From NCBI GenBank assembly GCA_946800325.1, contig OX326956.1, positions 21,046,667-21,110,666 on the forward strand: a stretch of 64,000 bases of DNA, given 5' to 3'. Below the pieces are notes generated by a model that worked only from the letters and a program-made list of their open reading frames with translations, was not told the DNA's origin and ran no database searches. Source of the stretch: Luzula sylvatica (lineage: Eukaryota; Streptophyta; Magnoliopsida; Poales; Juncaceae). A program made the position numbers and the translations under genes. Below, one piece after another: positions 33,458 to 46,293 of this stretch (its first letter is position 1; each line of letters starts with the position of its first letter).

Positions 33458-33595
33458 CCAGGGTCATTTTTCCACGCCCCTAGACCAGTCTGCATGGCCC
33501 TTGATGCTGTTTTTTTTTGTTTTCGCGATAACTTTGGCTACGAAGCTCGAAATTTTGAGTTCTTTATATCGATAGAATTGGCATCACTCATACTA

Positions 33596-33596
<1 letters not shown>

Positions 33597-33688
<92 letters not shown>
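33597..33688. repeat. (TA)n microsatellite
   Basis: About 45 TA dinucleotides, grown within the outer copia sequence at a spot where the inner copy (near 40245) has only 'agcatataattagataat'. It is therefore an expansion after the copies diverged. Confidence 0.95.
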
Positions 33689-33857
33689 TAATTATTTAGA
33701 ATAATTAGTCTCCCTAGTTAGTGCATATGCATTTAAAAATCTTGTGATTGTGATATAATATGATTATATCACGAAATCAAAACATGAATATCATGATCCC
33801 TCCTAATATTTAAGTCGTGTAAATGCCTTCCATGTCAACAACCATCGAAATTGGTAT

Positions 33858-34890
33858 TGATGGGGAATATCCTCGACCCCGGGCCCGCACAGCGGAATGA
33901 AGGCCCGGTCCGATTCCCCGATTCCCGAGATCACGCCACGACTTCGAGGGTACGATGCAATTAGAAGGACAGATTCATACCGGTGCAAAATTGATTGCAC
34001 TCGAAGGGTTGATCGCTGCCTTCTATCTCCTGTCACGTTGGTGACAATCCGCGCGTCCCACACCACGCGTCTTTCACCGTTTGTTGATTTCGCCGATTCG
34101 CTTGATCTCGTCTCCGTACGTCCAAGCGATTCCACCGTCTTTCTCACTCGAGTCGATCACAATCGAAGAACCACAAACGTCGTTCCTCTACTTGTATCCA
34201 CGTTGATTCGTAAGACGTCGGTCACGGATGCACCTGCCTAGACGATGCACCGGCGAACTTGCTCGATCTAATCGATTCTCTATCACTCGAGAAACTCTTT
34301 CTCGATTTCTCTCTCTTCGCCCCTTTTCACTCACGAAAGATCAAATCTGAATTCTCTCTTTTCTTTGTGTATATTGGGCAGAATGAACTGATTGGATTGC
34401 TTACTGAGGAGAGAGAAGGTATCCTATTTATATCTAATAGGATCAGGATTAGCCAAAAGGCATGTATATCCAATATACACCCTTTCACACAGAAAACTGC
34501 ATGACCCTGTTCAGTATTCTGTCCAGACTAAATTGATAAATTTCTCTGACAGAAAATCACCCAACATGAAAGTTGTAGATAATCTAATTATCTACAAAAC
34601 CCAATTTGGCCCAGCCTAATTGGAGTTCGTATGCAAAAGTTATGACTGTTTTACTAACTGTATGTCATATCGTTGCACCCTTTCGGTATTTCACATAAAC
34701 GACACTGATACTTCGTTCATATGAAATATATTTCTACATGAAGGTTATAGATAATCTAATTATCTATCTAACCCAATTTGAACCATTCAAATCGGATTTT
34801 CCTACTGAAAGTTATGGCTACAAATGTACGCTTACATTCGTTCATCCACGTGTACACTTTTACGGTTGATCTGAAACTGTATTTCTTTCA
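33858..34890 (-). repeat. 3' LTR of the inner copia element
   Basis: 1033 bp. Reads, in plus orientation, TGATGGGGAATATCC...ATTTCTTTCA. The terminus has drifted from TGTTGG to TGATGG. Confidence 0.9.
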
Positions 34891-36309
34891 GTCTCCCACT
34901 CAATTTCAGATCTACCTAAAAGGTACTCATGCATATCCAATACGCACGATTTTAGAGAATATAGCTTGCGTATCAAATACCAAGCTATGCACATCCAATG
35001 TGCCGATTTTATGATCAAGCCCGACTTAGTACGACTCGTTGTGTGACCATGTAGGTTCGACTTAACGATGGCAGCAGGTTGTTTCCAATGCCTACAAGCT
35101 CATGAGCGGGATCTAGTCACTCCATCATAGCTACCCATGTTAAACGAATAATGATTGTGATCATTGTGCCTATCTCGAATAGCGGTTACTAGTTCTCTTG
35201 TTTGCGATATCCGTTAATCAAAAGGCACGGTAATAGTCATCCTTATAATTTGATTAACTACACTTATTCCCCGATTCCGAGTTGATTTAACAAATTTCAA
35301 TCGATATTAACCATTAATATCATTGACTCTGGCCAGAGATTTCGTTAATCGACTCATCGAGCGGCGCCTAAGAGATATCTCTTCCTTTCGGAATAAACAA
35401 TTCCTATCTTGGAGACTCATATTGAATTCCGTGTTTCGGACAATACCCAATGATGACCCTTTTAACTCCCTGTTACGGTGAGCGTAAGATCATATCAAAG
35501 CATTGTGTTACGCACGTAACGCAATCAATGATCCCCTCAAGTATGAAGAATCTAAAACCCCATCCGTCGCAAGTCCATCTATAATGACTAAACCATGTCA
35601 TGGTCTCGCGGCTTCGGTCATATCCAATACATGTAACCTAACATATATCTACGTTCCCGATTCGACAAACTCCTTTGTCCCATGATTAGCAAAACATAAT
35701 CATCTCCTCGGCAAACGTACTAGTGTACGCGTTCAGTCTATTCCCTTGTAATAGTAATGCTTCTCTCTTAAGCAAACTGACCCGCGACTAGGGATGTTTA
35801 GAAATGACACTTTAAGTGTGACGGTTTCGCTGCACATGGTCCTCAACCATGTCGACGTCCACACAAGTTCAAATCAAGGTTCATGTAACAATCATATTAC
35901 ACAACCCAGCACACAGTTTTCATATAAGGTGAATGCATATTAATTTAAGTAAACAAAATTTTAAAAGGGATGCATTCATATGGACTAAGTATTTGGGTGA
36001 TACAACGTTTACCTATGGGTATCTCCATACCCATAACCTGCGAGGACTATCGTATTAGATAACTACACTCTACTCTCTTCTTCCTCCTCTAGGTATCTCC
36101 ATACCCATAGTCATCGCATGACAGTCACGCGCGACTAGAGAGAGCGGTTTTGTAAACGGGTCCGCACGTTCCCGCTAGTGTTAATCATCATCATGATTGG
36201 AACATTTCCAATACCTACGATCACATCTTTTCACAAAATTTCATGGATCAAATGAAATTTTCTGAGTATTGGCTAGAAGTGGTTGTGACCTCGGCATTTT
36301 TGGCTTGTA

Positions 36310-36520
36310 CTATTGCGTCTCACGCAATAAACAACCATAAATCCGATAACTCGTGACTACTAGAGTTTGGTCATGTATCCTTGATCCATACCACTTCCTT
36401 TTGCGATTAATAACCGCAATATACTCGCCACCGTAAATAGAATCATAAACTATTGGTCTTGTGGAACCTTTCCACATAACCGTGTTTTCATTTAAGCAAA
36501 ACATGTACACACTTTGTGAT
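36310..36520 (-). pseudogene. Copia RNase H remnant (inner element)
   Basis: One open stretch reads 'CLNENTVMWKGS' and 'GGEYIAVINRKRK', matching the copia RNase H signatures '...W.S.KQ...' and 'EAEYIA'. The intervening residues are degraded. It is the 3'-most pol domain, about 1.4 kb before the 3' LTR. Confidence 0.7.
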
Positions 36521-36949
36521 CGAAAGTCGTGCTACATATTTGGACGTGCTTCATCTTTGGAAACTGTTGTTTGTTATAACTCTTTATAACCAACACGTCC
36601 TCCACACCATTATAGATAATTAATCCTGAATTCTTTCGCAAAGTATTCAAGGATAAACTGCACCTCTATCAATACAAATCCCGATGGGTTTTAAATATAC
36701 ATAACCATTATGTATATATTTGTATAACCATTATACATTCACAAGAGTTAGTCTCATGTAATCGAATTACATTCAAACTCATGTGATTCCCATGAATTTT
36801 ATTGACGGTGAACTAGACGCTTTATTTGTATGACAGATAGCCACATACATATCATGACAGATATAATAGATCCTAACATCAAATGTAAGGCATCATATTA
36901 TTACTTTTCGCGCTGCTTGATGTCTCACATCGAGCCGTTGAAAATTTCT

Positions 36950-37600
36950 GCCATTCGACATTTCGATTTATCTCCTCCAAGGAGTTTACATGTTGAAAAA
37001 CATTTTCAACAATATGTCGATATATGTGCTATAACATAGAACGAGTAACTTTTTAGATCTATCCTATGGATCTTCACGCTTAATTCATAAGCGGTCTCGT
37101 CTAAATCCTTTGTCGTTACAAGAAATATAACGCAGCTCCCACTAACCTTCATGTGTACACAAAGTTTCCATTCGTTTCGACAATTTTATAACAGTTTATA
37201 ATTTTGTCAAAACGAATATTCCAATTCCGAGAAGCTTTCTCTAATCCATCATATGGATCGTTAAAGCGTGCATATCTTATCCCCGATTCTTATGAATCGA
37301 CAAAACCGTAAGGTTGTGTCAAGTACACATCCTTTCATAAAATTTCTGTCAAGAAATTCGGTTTTGACATTCATTTGGCCACATCACATAGTCATAATAC
37401 GCGACCATGGCAAGCAGAATTTCGAGAATGGGAAAGCATGGCAACAAGCGAAAACGTTTCTTCATAGTCCGACTATGAATTGCATGAAACTTTTCGCAAA
37501 AAGCCTCGCTTTACATATATGCGTATTCCTATCCATGTCGGTTCTTCATCTTGAAAAACCCACTCACATTTCACGGGTCTAACCCAGAAAGTAATGAAAT
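36950..37600 (-). pseudogene. Copia reverse transcriptase remnant (inner element)
   Basis: Fragments in shifting frames: 'WVF-KMKN', 'LLAMVAYYDY' (family: '...AAYYDYEIWQMDVKTAFL'), then 'ASRNWNIRFDKIINCY' (family: 'ASRSWNIRFD'). These are specific to Ty1/copia polymerase. Numerous stops and frameshifts. Confidence 0.75.
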
Positions 37601-38109
37601 CAAGTTCTAAACTTGATAATTCACATGGATCGAATCTCAGATTTCATGACACCATGTCATGTGGAATCAACTTTTCATAGCATCCTTGTATGATATCGAA
37701 TCATCATATGATTTCGATCTATCATCATTAGCCACGATAAATCCGTATTTACCGGCTTATGATATAGCCTACTTGATCTAAGAAAAATTCCTTTGTGTGT
37801 TCGACTTGCGTTCATCAACTCTTGATGAAGCCATGTCAACTTTCATCGGTACAATGTTCATTTTCAAATCACGAACTCTTTCGAGATTTATTCTACTCCC
37901 ACTAACCCGCATAGAGAGAAATGGCACCAAGTTCCAAACTTGTGCGCATCTAGTCCTCCTTCAAGAAGGCATCTCTTCGAGCCACGAAAATCTCATTTTC
38001 GTCGGGACGTTTTAACTAATACCCTTTAGTTTCCTTAAGGATAAACGAACAATTTTCAGATTTGGGATTGAGTTTAACCGAAACAAATTTCGAAATACAC
38101 TCACATCCT

Positions 38110-38870
38110 CAAATCTGTACAAGTGACAACTTCGGAACCATTCCGATCCATATCTCATATGGCGTCTTTTGTACCGATTAGAAGGTTTATGGTTCATATC
38201 TTATATGCAACCATTCATTAGTGCCGCTGTCTCAAGGGCGTATCCCCAAAACATTTTTGGGAGATCTTATTGACTCATCATTTATCGAACCATGTCCAAC
38301 ATGCGTTCATTTCCTCTTTTCGGACACATCTCAATGTTCCGAATAAAGGCAATCGTGAAACGATTCCACAATCATAAATGATCATTAATATTCATAACTC
38401 AAATATCGCATCTTCGATCCTATCGAAATGTTTAGCTCAAATACTCGCCTTCTCGATCCTATCGAAAAACTTTGATTTTCTTGCTTAGTTGATTTCGTAT
38501 TTCGTTTTTGAAACTATTTGAACCTTTCAAAAGTCTCCGTTTCGGCACGCATTAAATAGATATTTCCATATCTACTTTAACCGTCCATAAACGTAACAAA
38601 ATACCGATAGCCTCCTCTTGCCTCGGAACTTATCGGAACATCATATGTAAATATAATTTCCAATAATTCGCTGGATCTTTCTCCAATACTTTGGAGAATG
38701 ATGCCATTTGTCGTTTTGCCTAATAAATAAGTATTGCATTAATCAATCAAATCTAATTTGAATGATTCTAGCATTCCATCACATGGAATCTAGATACGCG
38801 TATCTCGTTTATATGGCCAAGACGGCAATGCCAAAAGAAGCAATCAACTTCTAGGTTTAATCCTCCTCGG
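38110..38870 (-). pseudogene. Copia integrase remnant (inner element)
   Basis: Minus-strand fragments: 'FWHCRLGHI' of the pre-integrase domain (~38830), a 'YRYFVTFMDG'-like block (~38600), 'RRNERMLDMVR' (~38320) and 'DLPKMFWGYALETAALMN' (~38260). The order fits copia integrase. Many stops. Confidence 0.8.
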
Positions 38871-40339
38871 ATTTCACCATTCTTTGAGTCACTAGTTTGG
38901 ACAACTCCTTGTCCGAACTTTCCATTTTGGAAAACATTTTCCCAAAATACCCTTAGACATACATTTCTTTCGATCCCGCTTTTGAATTACAAGGACATCC
39001 ACGCATCTATATGCATTGGATTCCTCGGAAACTCTGAGCATCTCCAATTCAAATTTAAATCGCATCATATGCAATTTCGGGATCGACTTATCTATCGAAT
39101 GCATATGATATTCGGTCACGAACATCAAATCTCGTACCATCAACACACGAGTGTTAATCAAATACCCATAAGGCGTCTCAAAATTAACCTACTCTTTGAG
39201 CCGCATTGAGTCATTCAACGCGCTCTAGCTCTTGAAACTATTTCATGAGCGTTGTGTTTTACTTTCATATACACCCGAATTCTCAAAACAATTTTGAGAA
39301 ATTTGCGTCTATACATGCCACCACAAGGCACGTAATATTGTTCGATTCCTTCTTAAGTTTATCGAACCCGGCTTTCTCTAAAGCCAAAGCCTCGAGCCCC
39401 GAATCTACCATTTCCGTGTCCAACACGTTCCTTTAAGTCTAAGAACTATTCTTTGACTATCAAGGTTAATAACGGTAATTCCGACCCAAAAGCCATCTAT
39501 CATATCGATCTAATCGATATATTTGGTGTTGCTTGAAAACATAATTCTAAACGGATGATGAAGATTAAGCTCCTAACCGTGCGTACTTAATCTATATGCT
39601 TATATGATAATTATATGATAGTGTTATTTTATCGAATCGATAACCCTCATACCGATACGGGACTCCAAGTCCATAACACTCAAGATCCATATATCACGAT
39701 CCTCCCATAAGTTGCTTTGGCAGACGAATGGGATCTCGCTATTTAGGTAGGATTATATCCAATCGCATCCAATGCGACTCTTGAACCTTTATAGGATTTC
39801 GGTGATGAATCGTATCCAATACAATCCCAGTTCCGTGTGTGCATCCTATCTATGCCCCGAACTTCCAATCAAGTCGGCTTTGGCCTCAACCCTTACTGGC
39901 TAGAACGGTTAAGTCACAACCATACTCATCGTATCGTTCAAATAAACTACTAATAAGTCGACTTTGGCCTTAACCCTTATCAGTCCCTATTTAACGCTTG
40001 CCACCCCGTCGATGACTACAATAACCCATGTCGGCTTTGGCCTTAACCCATGTGAGACGTAGTACCGATCATAGTGGTTGTGAATATGGAAGGCATTTCC
40101 ATGACTTAAATATTATGAGGGATCATGCCATTGCACGTTTCTAAATCCGTGACATAATCCAATTATATCACTATCACAAGATTTTCATAAATGCATATGT
40201 ATTTATTTGGGAGTCTAATTATTCTAAATAATTATCTAATTATATGCTAGTATGATTGATGCCGATCAAATCGATATAAAGAACTCAATATTCCAAGTTG
40301 TGTAGCCAAAGTTATCACGAAAACAAAATCAGCAACCAG

Positions 40340-40862
40340 AAACCAGTCCGTTGTAACGCAACATAGTCCGTTACAACGGACCTCTAGTATACTTGGCACT
40401 CCGTTACAACGGAAGTCCAGTCCGTTACAACGCTATTTATTTCGGAGTTTGGCCAAATTTTGCCAGAAACATGTCCGTTACAACGCAACCTAGGTCCGTT
40501 ACAACGCTATTTTCTGCAAACTTTCGTCCAAATTTCCAGAGACCAGTCCGTTACAACGCAACATACAGTCCGTTACAACGGACCAACTGTGTAGAGCTCC
40601 GTTACAACGGACCCAGTCATTTACAACGGACTCCAATAGACACCCTAGGCATCCCCGCAACCTCGTATCAGATACAAGGTCCGTTACAACGGACTCCAAG
40701 TCCGTTACAACGGAATATGCAGTTTTCACGGTCCTCCTCACACCCCCGCATCCTATACAGGGTCCGTTACAACGGACACCAAGTCCGTTATAACAGAATA
40801 TGTGTTTTTTCGAAAAAATCTCAATTTCCTATATCTGCTACAGTGTCCGTTATAACGGACTA
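40340..40862. repeat. Cluster of ~15 palindromic TCCGTTACAACGGA motifs
   Basis: The 14-mer TCCGTT(A/G)(C/T)AACGGA occurs about 15 times at irregular spacing, some copies truncated to TCCGTTACAACGC. It lies in the inner element between the primer site and the coding region (leader or early gag). The outer element has a different G/C-rich low-complexity block at the same place (31621-31740). A 191-codon plus-strand open frame across it is antisense to the element. Confidence 0.85.
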
Positions 40863-41114
40863 TGCGATTTTTGAACTGCTGTTTTCGCTCGTTTCCAAAA
40901 CGATCAATCATGAAACCTTTTCACGATTATTCCTAGATACTCTCAATCAACTATTGATCGATCTCTAGCGAATTTCACTTGTGATTTTAATGGAATTTGA
41001 CATTCTAAATATGTAACATCATGCAAACGGGTACGAACTTTGATAACCCGTGCGTATATCTAGTATACGACTATGATTCGACCCTCGAATCGATGGCGAT
41101 CGCTCTGATACCAC

Positions 41115-42122
41115 TGTTGGAGAATATCCTCGACCCCGGGCCCGCGCAGCGGAATGAAGGCCCGGTCCGATTCTCCGATTCCCGAGATCACGCCATGACT
41201 TCGAGGGTACGATGCTAATAGAAGGATAGATCTATACCAGCGTGAAATTGATCACGCACGAAGGGTTGATCGCCGCCTTCTATCTCCTGTCACGTTGGTG
41301 ACAATCCGCGCGTCCCATACCACGCGTCTTTCACCGTTCGTTGGCCGTCTTCTCACTCCTTGAGTCGATCACAATCCAAGAGCCACAATTGTCGCTCCTC
41401 TACTTGTATCCACCGTGAGTCGCAAGACGTCGGTCGCGGATGCACCTGCCTAGACGATGCACCGGCGAACTTGCTCGATCTAATCGATTCTCTATTACTC
41501 GAGAAACTCCTTTCTCGATTTCTCTCTCTTCGCATCCTTTCACTCACAAAAGATCAAATCTGAATTTGCTCTTTTTCTTGTGTATATTGGGCAGAATAAT
41601 CACTTGCTTAGAATGATTCAACTGAATTCCATTATAAAGATGAGAGAGAAAATCCTATTTATACCTAAATAGGATAAGGATTAGCCAAAAGGCATGTATA
41701 TCCAATATACACCCTTTCACACAGAAAACTGTATGAACCTGTTCAGTATTCTGTCCAGACGAAATTGATAAATTTCTCTGACAGAAAATCAACCAACACG
41801 AAAGTTGTAGATAATCTTATTATCTACACAACCCAATTTGGCCCAGCCCAATTGGAGTTCGTATGCAAAAGTTATGACTGTTTTACTAATTGTATGTCAT
41901 ACTGTTGCATCCTTTCGGTATTTCACAGAAACGACACTTATACTTCGTTCATATGAAATATATTTCTATATGAAGGTTGTAGATAATCTCATTATCTATC
42001 TAACCCAATTTGAACCATTCTAATTGGATTTTCCCACTGAAAGTTATGGCCACGAATGTACGACTACATTCGTTTATCCTTGTGTACACTTTTACGGTTG
42101 ATCCGAAACTGTATTTCTTTCA
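41115..42122 (-). repeat. 5' LTR of the inner copia element
   Basis: 1008 bp, plus orientation TGTTGGAGAATATCC...ATTTCTTTCA. The primer-binding site complement (GCTCTGATACCA) directly precedes it. Confidence 0.92.
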
Positions 42123-45100
42123 AAAATGAGATTTTCGTAGCTCGAAGAGATGCCTTCTTGTAGGAGGACTTAATACGCAAAAGTTTGGAACTTTATGCCA
42201 TTTATCTCAATGCGGGCTAGTGGGAGTAGAATAAACCTCGAAAGAGTTTGAGATCTGAAAAATGAACATTGAGCCGATGAAAGTTGACACGGATTCATCA
42301 AGAGTTGATGAACGCGAGTCGAACACACAAAGAAATTTTTCATAGATCAAATAGGCTATGTCATAAGCCGATAAATACAGATTTATCGTGGCTAAGGATG
42401 ATAGATCGAAATCATATGATGATTCGATATCCTACAAGGAGGCTATGAGAATAACGGTTCCACATGGCATGGTGCCATGAAATCTGAGATTCAATCCGTG
42501 CATGTTATCAAGTTTGGAACTTGATTTCGTCACTTTCTGGGTTAGACCCGTGAGATGTGAATAGTTTTTCAAGGAGAAAAATCTGACATGGATAGGAATT
42601 AGCATATATGTAAAGCGAGGCTTGTAGCGAAGAGTTTCATGTAATTCATAGTCGAACTATGAAGAAACGTTTTCGCATGTTGCCATGCTTTCATATTCTC
42701 GAAATTCTTGTTGTCATGGTCGCGTATTATGATTATGCGGTATGACAAAATGGATGTGAAAACCGAATTTCTTTGCAGAAATTTTATGATAGGATGTGTA
42801 TTTGACACAACATTTCGGTTTTGTCGATTCATAAGAATCGGGGATTGGATATGCACGTTTTAACGATCCATACGATGGATTAAAGAAAGCTTCTCGGAAT
42901 TGGATTATTCGTTTTGACAAAGTTATAAACTGTTATAACATTATCGGAACAAATGAAAACTTTGTGTACACATGAAGGTTAGTGGGAGCCGCGTTATATT
43001 TCTTGTAACGACAAAAGATTTAGGCGAGACAGCTTATGAATTAAGCGTGAAGATCTATTATGATAGATCTAAGAAGTTTCTCGTTCTAGATTATAGCACG
43101 TATATCGACATATTGTTGAAAATGATTTTCAACATATAACTCCTTGGAGGAGTTAAAGTGAAAAATGTCGAATGGCAGAATTTTCTACGGCTCGATGTGA
43201 GACATCCAGCAGGGCGAAAAGTAATAATATGATGCTTTACATTTGATGTGAGGATCTATTATATCTGCCATGATATGTATGTGGCTGTACGTCATACATA
43301 TGAAGCGTCTAATTTACCGTAATTAAAATCCAAGGGAATCACACGAGTTTCAATGTAATGCGATTGCATGAGACTAACTCTTGTGAATGTATAATGGTTA
43401 TACGTATATATACATAATGGTTATGTATATTTAAACCCATCAGGATTTATATTGATAGCGGTGAAGTTTGTACTTGAATACTTTGCGAAAGAATTCAAGA
43501 TTTTATTTTATCTATAATGGTGTGGAGGACGGATTGGTTATAAAGAGTTATACCAACGGCAGTTTCCAAACATGTAGCACGACTTTCGATCACGAAGTGT
43601 GTACGTGTTTTGCTTACACGAAAATGTGGTATGTGGAAAGGTTGCACACGACCAATGGTTTACGATTCTATTTACGGAGGCGAGTACATTGCGGTTATTA
43701 ATCGCAAAAGGAAGCGGTATGGATCAAGGATACATGACCAAACTCAAAGTAGTCACGAGTTATCGGATTTATGGTTGTGGATTGCGTGAGACGCAATAGT
43801 ACAAGCCAAAAATGTCGAGGTCAGAACCAATTCTAGCCAATACTCAGAAAATTTCATTTGATCCGTGAAATTTTATGAAAAGATGTGATCGTAGGTATAT
43901 GGAAATGTTCCAAACCTTACGAAGATTAACACTAGCGGCAACTTGCGGACCCGTTTACAAAACCGCTCTCTCTGGTTGCGCGTGACTGTCATTCGATGAT
44001 TATGGGTATGGAGATACCTAGAAGAGGAAGAAGAGAGTAGAGTGCAGTTATCTAATACGATAGTCCTCGCAGGTTATGGGTATGGAGATACCTATAGGTA
44101 AACGCTGCATCACACCAATACTTAATCCACATGACTGCATTTTAAAAATTTTGTTTACTTAAATTTTTATGCATTCATCTTACAAGAAAATTGTGTGCGG
44201 GTTGTGTAATATGATTACATGAACCCTGATTTGAGCTTGTGTGGACGTCGGAATAATCGATGATTGTGTGCAGCGAAACCGTCACACCTAAAGTTTCATT
44301 TCTAAACATCCCTAGTCGCGGGTCAGTTTGCTTAAGAGAGAAGCATTTCTATTATCCGATAATAGACTGAACGTGTACTAGTACGTTAGCCGAGGAGATG
44401 ATTATGTTTTGCTAATCATAGGACAAGGTGCTTGTCGAATCGGGAACGTAGATATATGCTAGGTGACATATATTGGATATTAGGTTCTTCACAATTGAGG
44501 GGACCATTGATTGCGTTACGTGCGTAACACAATGCTTTGATATGATCTTACGCCTGCTGTAACAGGGGCCAAAACGGTCATCATTGGGTATTGTCCGAAA
44601 CACGAAATTCAATGTGAGTCTCCAAGATAGGAATTGTTTATTCCGAAAGGAAGAGATATCTCTTAGGCGCGCTCGATGAGTCGATTAACGAAATCTGCGG
44701 CCGCAGTCAATGATATTAACGGTTAATATCGATTGAAATTTGTTAACTCAACTCGGAATCGGGGAATAAGTGTTCTTAATCAAACTATAAGGATGACTAT
44801 CACCATGCCTTTTGATTAACGGATATCGCGAACAAGAGAACTAATAACCGTTATTCGAGATAGGCACAATGATCACAATCATTTTTCGTTTTAACATGGG
44901 TAGACATGATGGAGTGACTAGATCCCGCTCATGGGCTTGTAATGCGTAACAGCTTACTGCCATCGTTAAACGAACCTACACGGTCACACAACGAGTCGTA
45001 CTATGTCGGGCTTGATTGCAAGTTTTGGCACATAGGATGTGCATGGCTTTAGCGTATATGATACACGGGCTAGATTCTCTGCTATAGTGTATATGTGATA

Positions 45101-45143
45101 TACATGAGTACATTTTAGTTAGATCTGAAACCTAGTGGGAGAC
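42123..45143 (+). pseudogene. Outer copia element: decayed pol 3' half
   Basis: This is collinear with the reverse complement of 34891-38005, so it is the same region in the outer copy. Reverse transcriptase traces lie at 42540-43060 and RNase H near 43600-43720 ('GGEYIAVINRKR'-equivalent plus-strand sequence at about 43675-43710). No frame longer than ~80 codons. The sequence ends in the polypurine tract at 45143. Confidence 0.85.
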
Positions 45144-46288
45144 TGAAGGAAATACTGTTTTGGATCAATGGTAAAATGGTACACATAAGGACAAGCGAAC
45201 GCACGCGTTCGTGGGCATAAATAATGTGTATATTAGATGCACATATGTATATTGGATATACATAGTTAAATTGACAAGAAACGGTTTTATTAAGAAAACC
45301 AGAAAATCAGTTTAAATAGTTTTCGTAAAACTGTCATAACTTTCAGATAACGAGTCAAATTTGAATGGTTCAAATTGGGTTGAATATATAATAAGATTAT
45401 CTAGAACTTTTATGTAGATATATATTTCATTTGAGCGATGTATCAGTATCGTTTTAATGGAATACCGAAAAGGTGCGACAGTTTGACATACAGTTAGTAA
45501 AACCGTCATAACTTTCGCATCCGAACTCTAATTGGGCTGGGACAAATTGGGTTGGAAAGATACTAAGATTATCTACAACGTTCGTGAAGGTTTTAAGTCG
45601 GTTGGAACGATTTAACAATTTCGTTTCAACAGAATACTGAAAGGGTGTATGCAGTTTTCTGTTTGAAAAGGTGTATAGTATATATACATACCTTTCGGCC
45701 CATCCTTATCCTATGTAGTATATATATGATGTTTCTCTCTGGTCTAAGTAACCAATTAATGTCTAATTTAGTCCATAAATTAGAGAGACTCTAATCACCT
45801 CTTGAAAGAGTGCGAAGAGAACGAGAGAAAGAGAAAAGGTGTTTTCTCAGTATAGAGAATCAAACGCAATCATACAAGTTCGCCGGTGCATCGTATAGGC
45901 AGGTGCATCTGCGATCGAGATGCTATGACTCACGGTGGATATGGGTAGAGGAGCGACACTTGTGGCTCTTCGTTTGTGATCAAACCGGAGAAGTAATGGA
46001 GCAAAAGGCTGTGGAAGCTTGTGGGCATGGGACGCACGAAGACAACCGGAGACGTGTCAAGACGGTGGGAGACGTGTGGTATGGGAAGCATGGGCTAGTC
46101 ACCAACGTGTCACCGGAGAAGGAAAGGATGCGAGCGATCAACCCGTCGTGCGTGATCAATTTCACGCTGGTAATCGTCTATCCTACTTTGCATCGTACTC
46201 TCGAAGTCGAGGCATGATCTCGGGTTTTGGAAACCGGACCGGGTCTTCATATCCGCTGCGCGGGCCCAGGGTCGGATAATTCCCAACA
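45144..46288 (+). repeat. 3' LTR of the outer copia element
   Basis: 1145 bp. Closest by eye to 30218-31354, sharing the segment 'gaacgcacgcgtt' and the long TATATACAT part that the inner LTRs lack. Followed by TSD TCATG. Confidence 0.93.
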
Positions 46289-46293
46289 TCATG

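Larger units (their letters stand above)
33858..42122 (-). mobile_element. Inner Ty1/copia element, opposite orientation, same family as the outer one
   Basis: On the minus strand the 5' LTR is 42122-41115, the primer site TGGTATCAGAGC lies just inside at about 41113-41102, and the polypurine tract GAGTGGGAGAC precedes the 3' LTR 34890-33858. It is 8265 bp long. The flanking bases (GGTAT and AAAAT) do not match, so a clean insertion with TSD is not shown. The coding order is integrase, reverse transcriptase, RNase H, all interrupted by many stops. Despite the decay the structure is complete. Confidence 0.9.
30218..46288 (+). mobile_element. Ty1/copia retrotransposon (outer element) with nested insertions
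   Basis: The 5' LTR 30218-31354 and 3' LTR 45144-46288 are in the same orientation. The five flanking bases are TCATG on both sides (30213-30217 and 46289-46293), so the two LTRs belong to one insertion. The primer-binding site TGGTATCAGAGC is at 31356-31367 and the polypurine tract AGTGGGAGAC ends at 45143. The internal sequence is 31355-31759, 33458-33857 and 42123-45143; between these lie a solo LTR and an inverted member of the same family. About 2 kb of internal sequence (equivalent to 38005-40070 of the inner copy) is absent at the inner junction. Coding traces are limited to decayed reverse transcriptase and RNase H. Confidence 0.93.

Noticed and set aside
40340..40862. CRISPR-like array
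   Set aside because: Spacing is irregular, the repeat is a short palindrome, and the context is a plant copia retrotransposon.
40393..40968. 191-codon plus-strand open frame
   Set aside because: It is antisense to the inner copia element and driven by the repeated TCCGTTACAACGGA motif (recurring 'RYN' residues). Not a gene.
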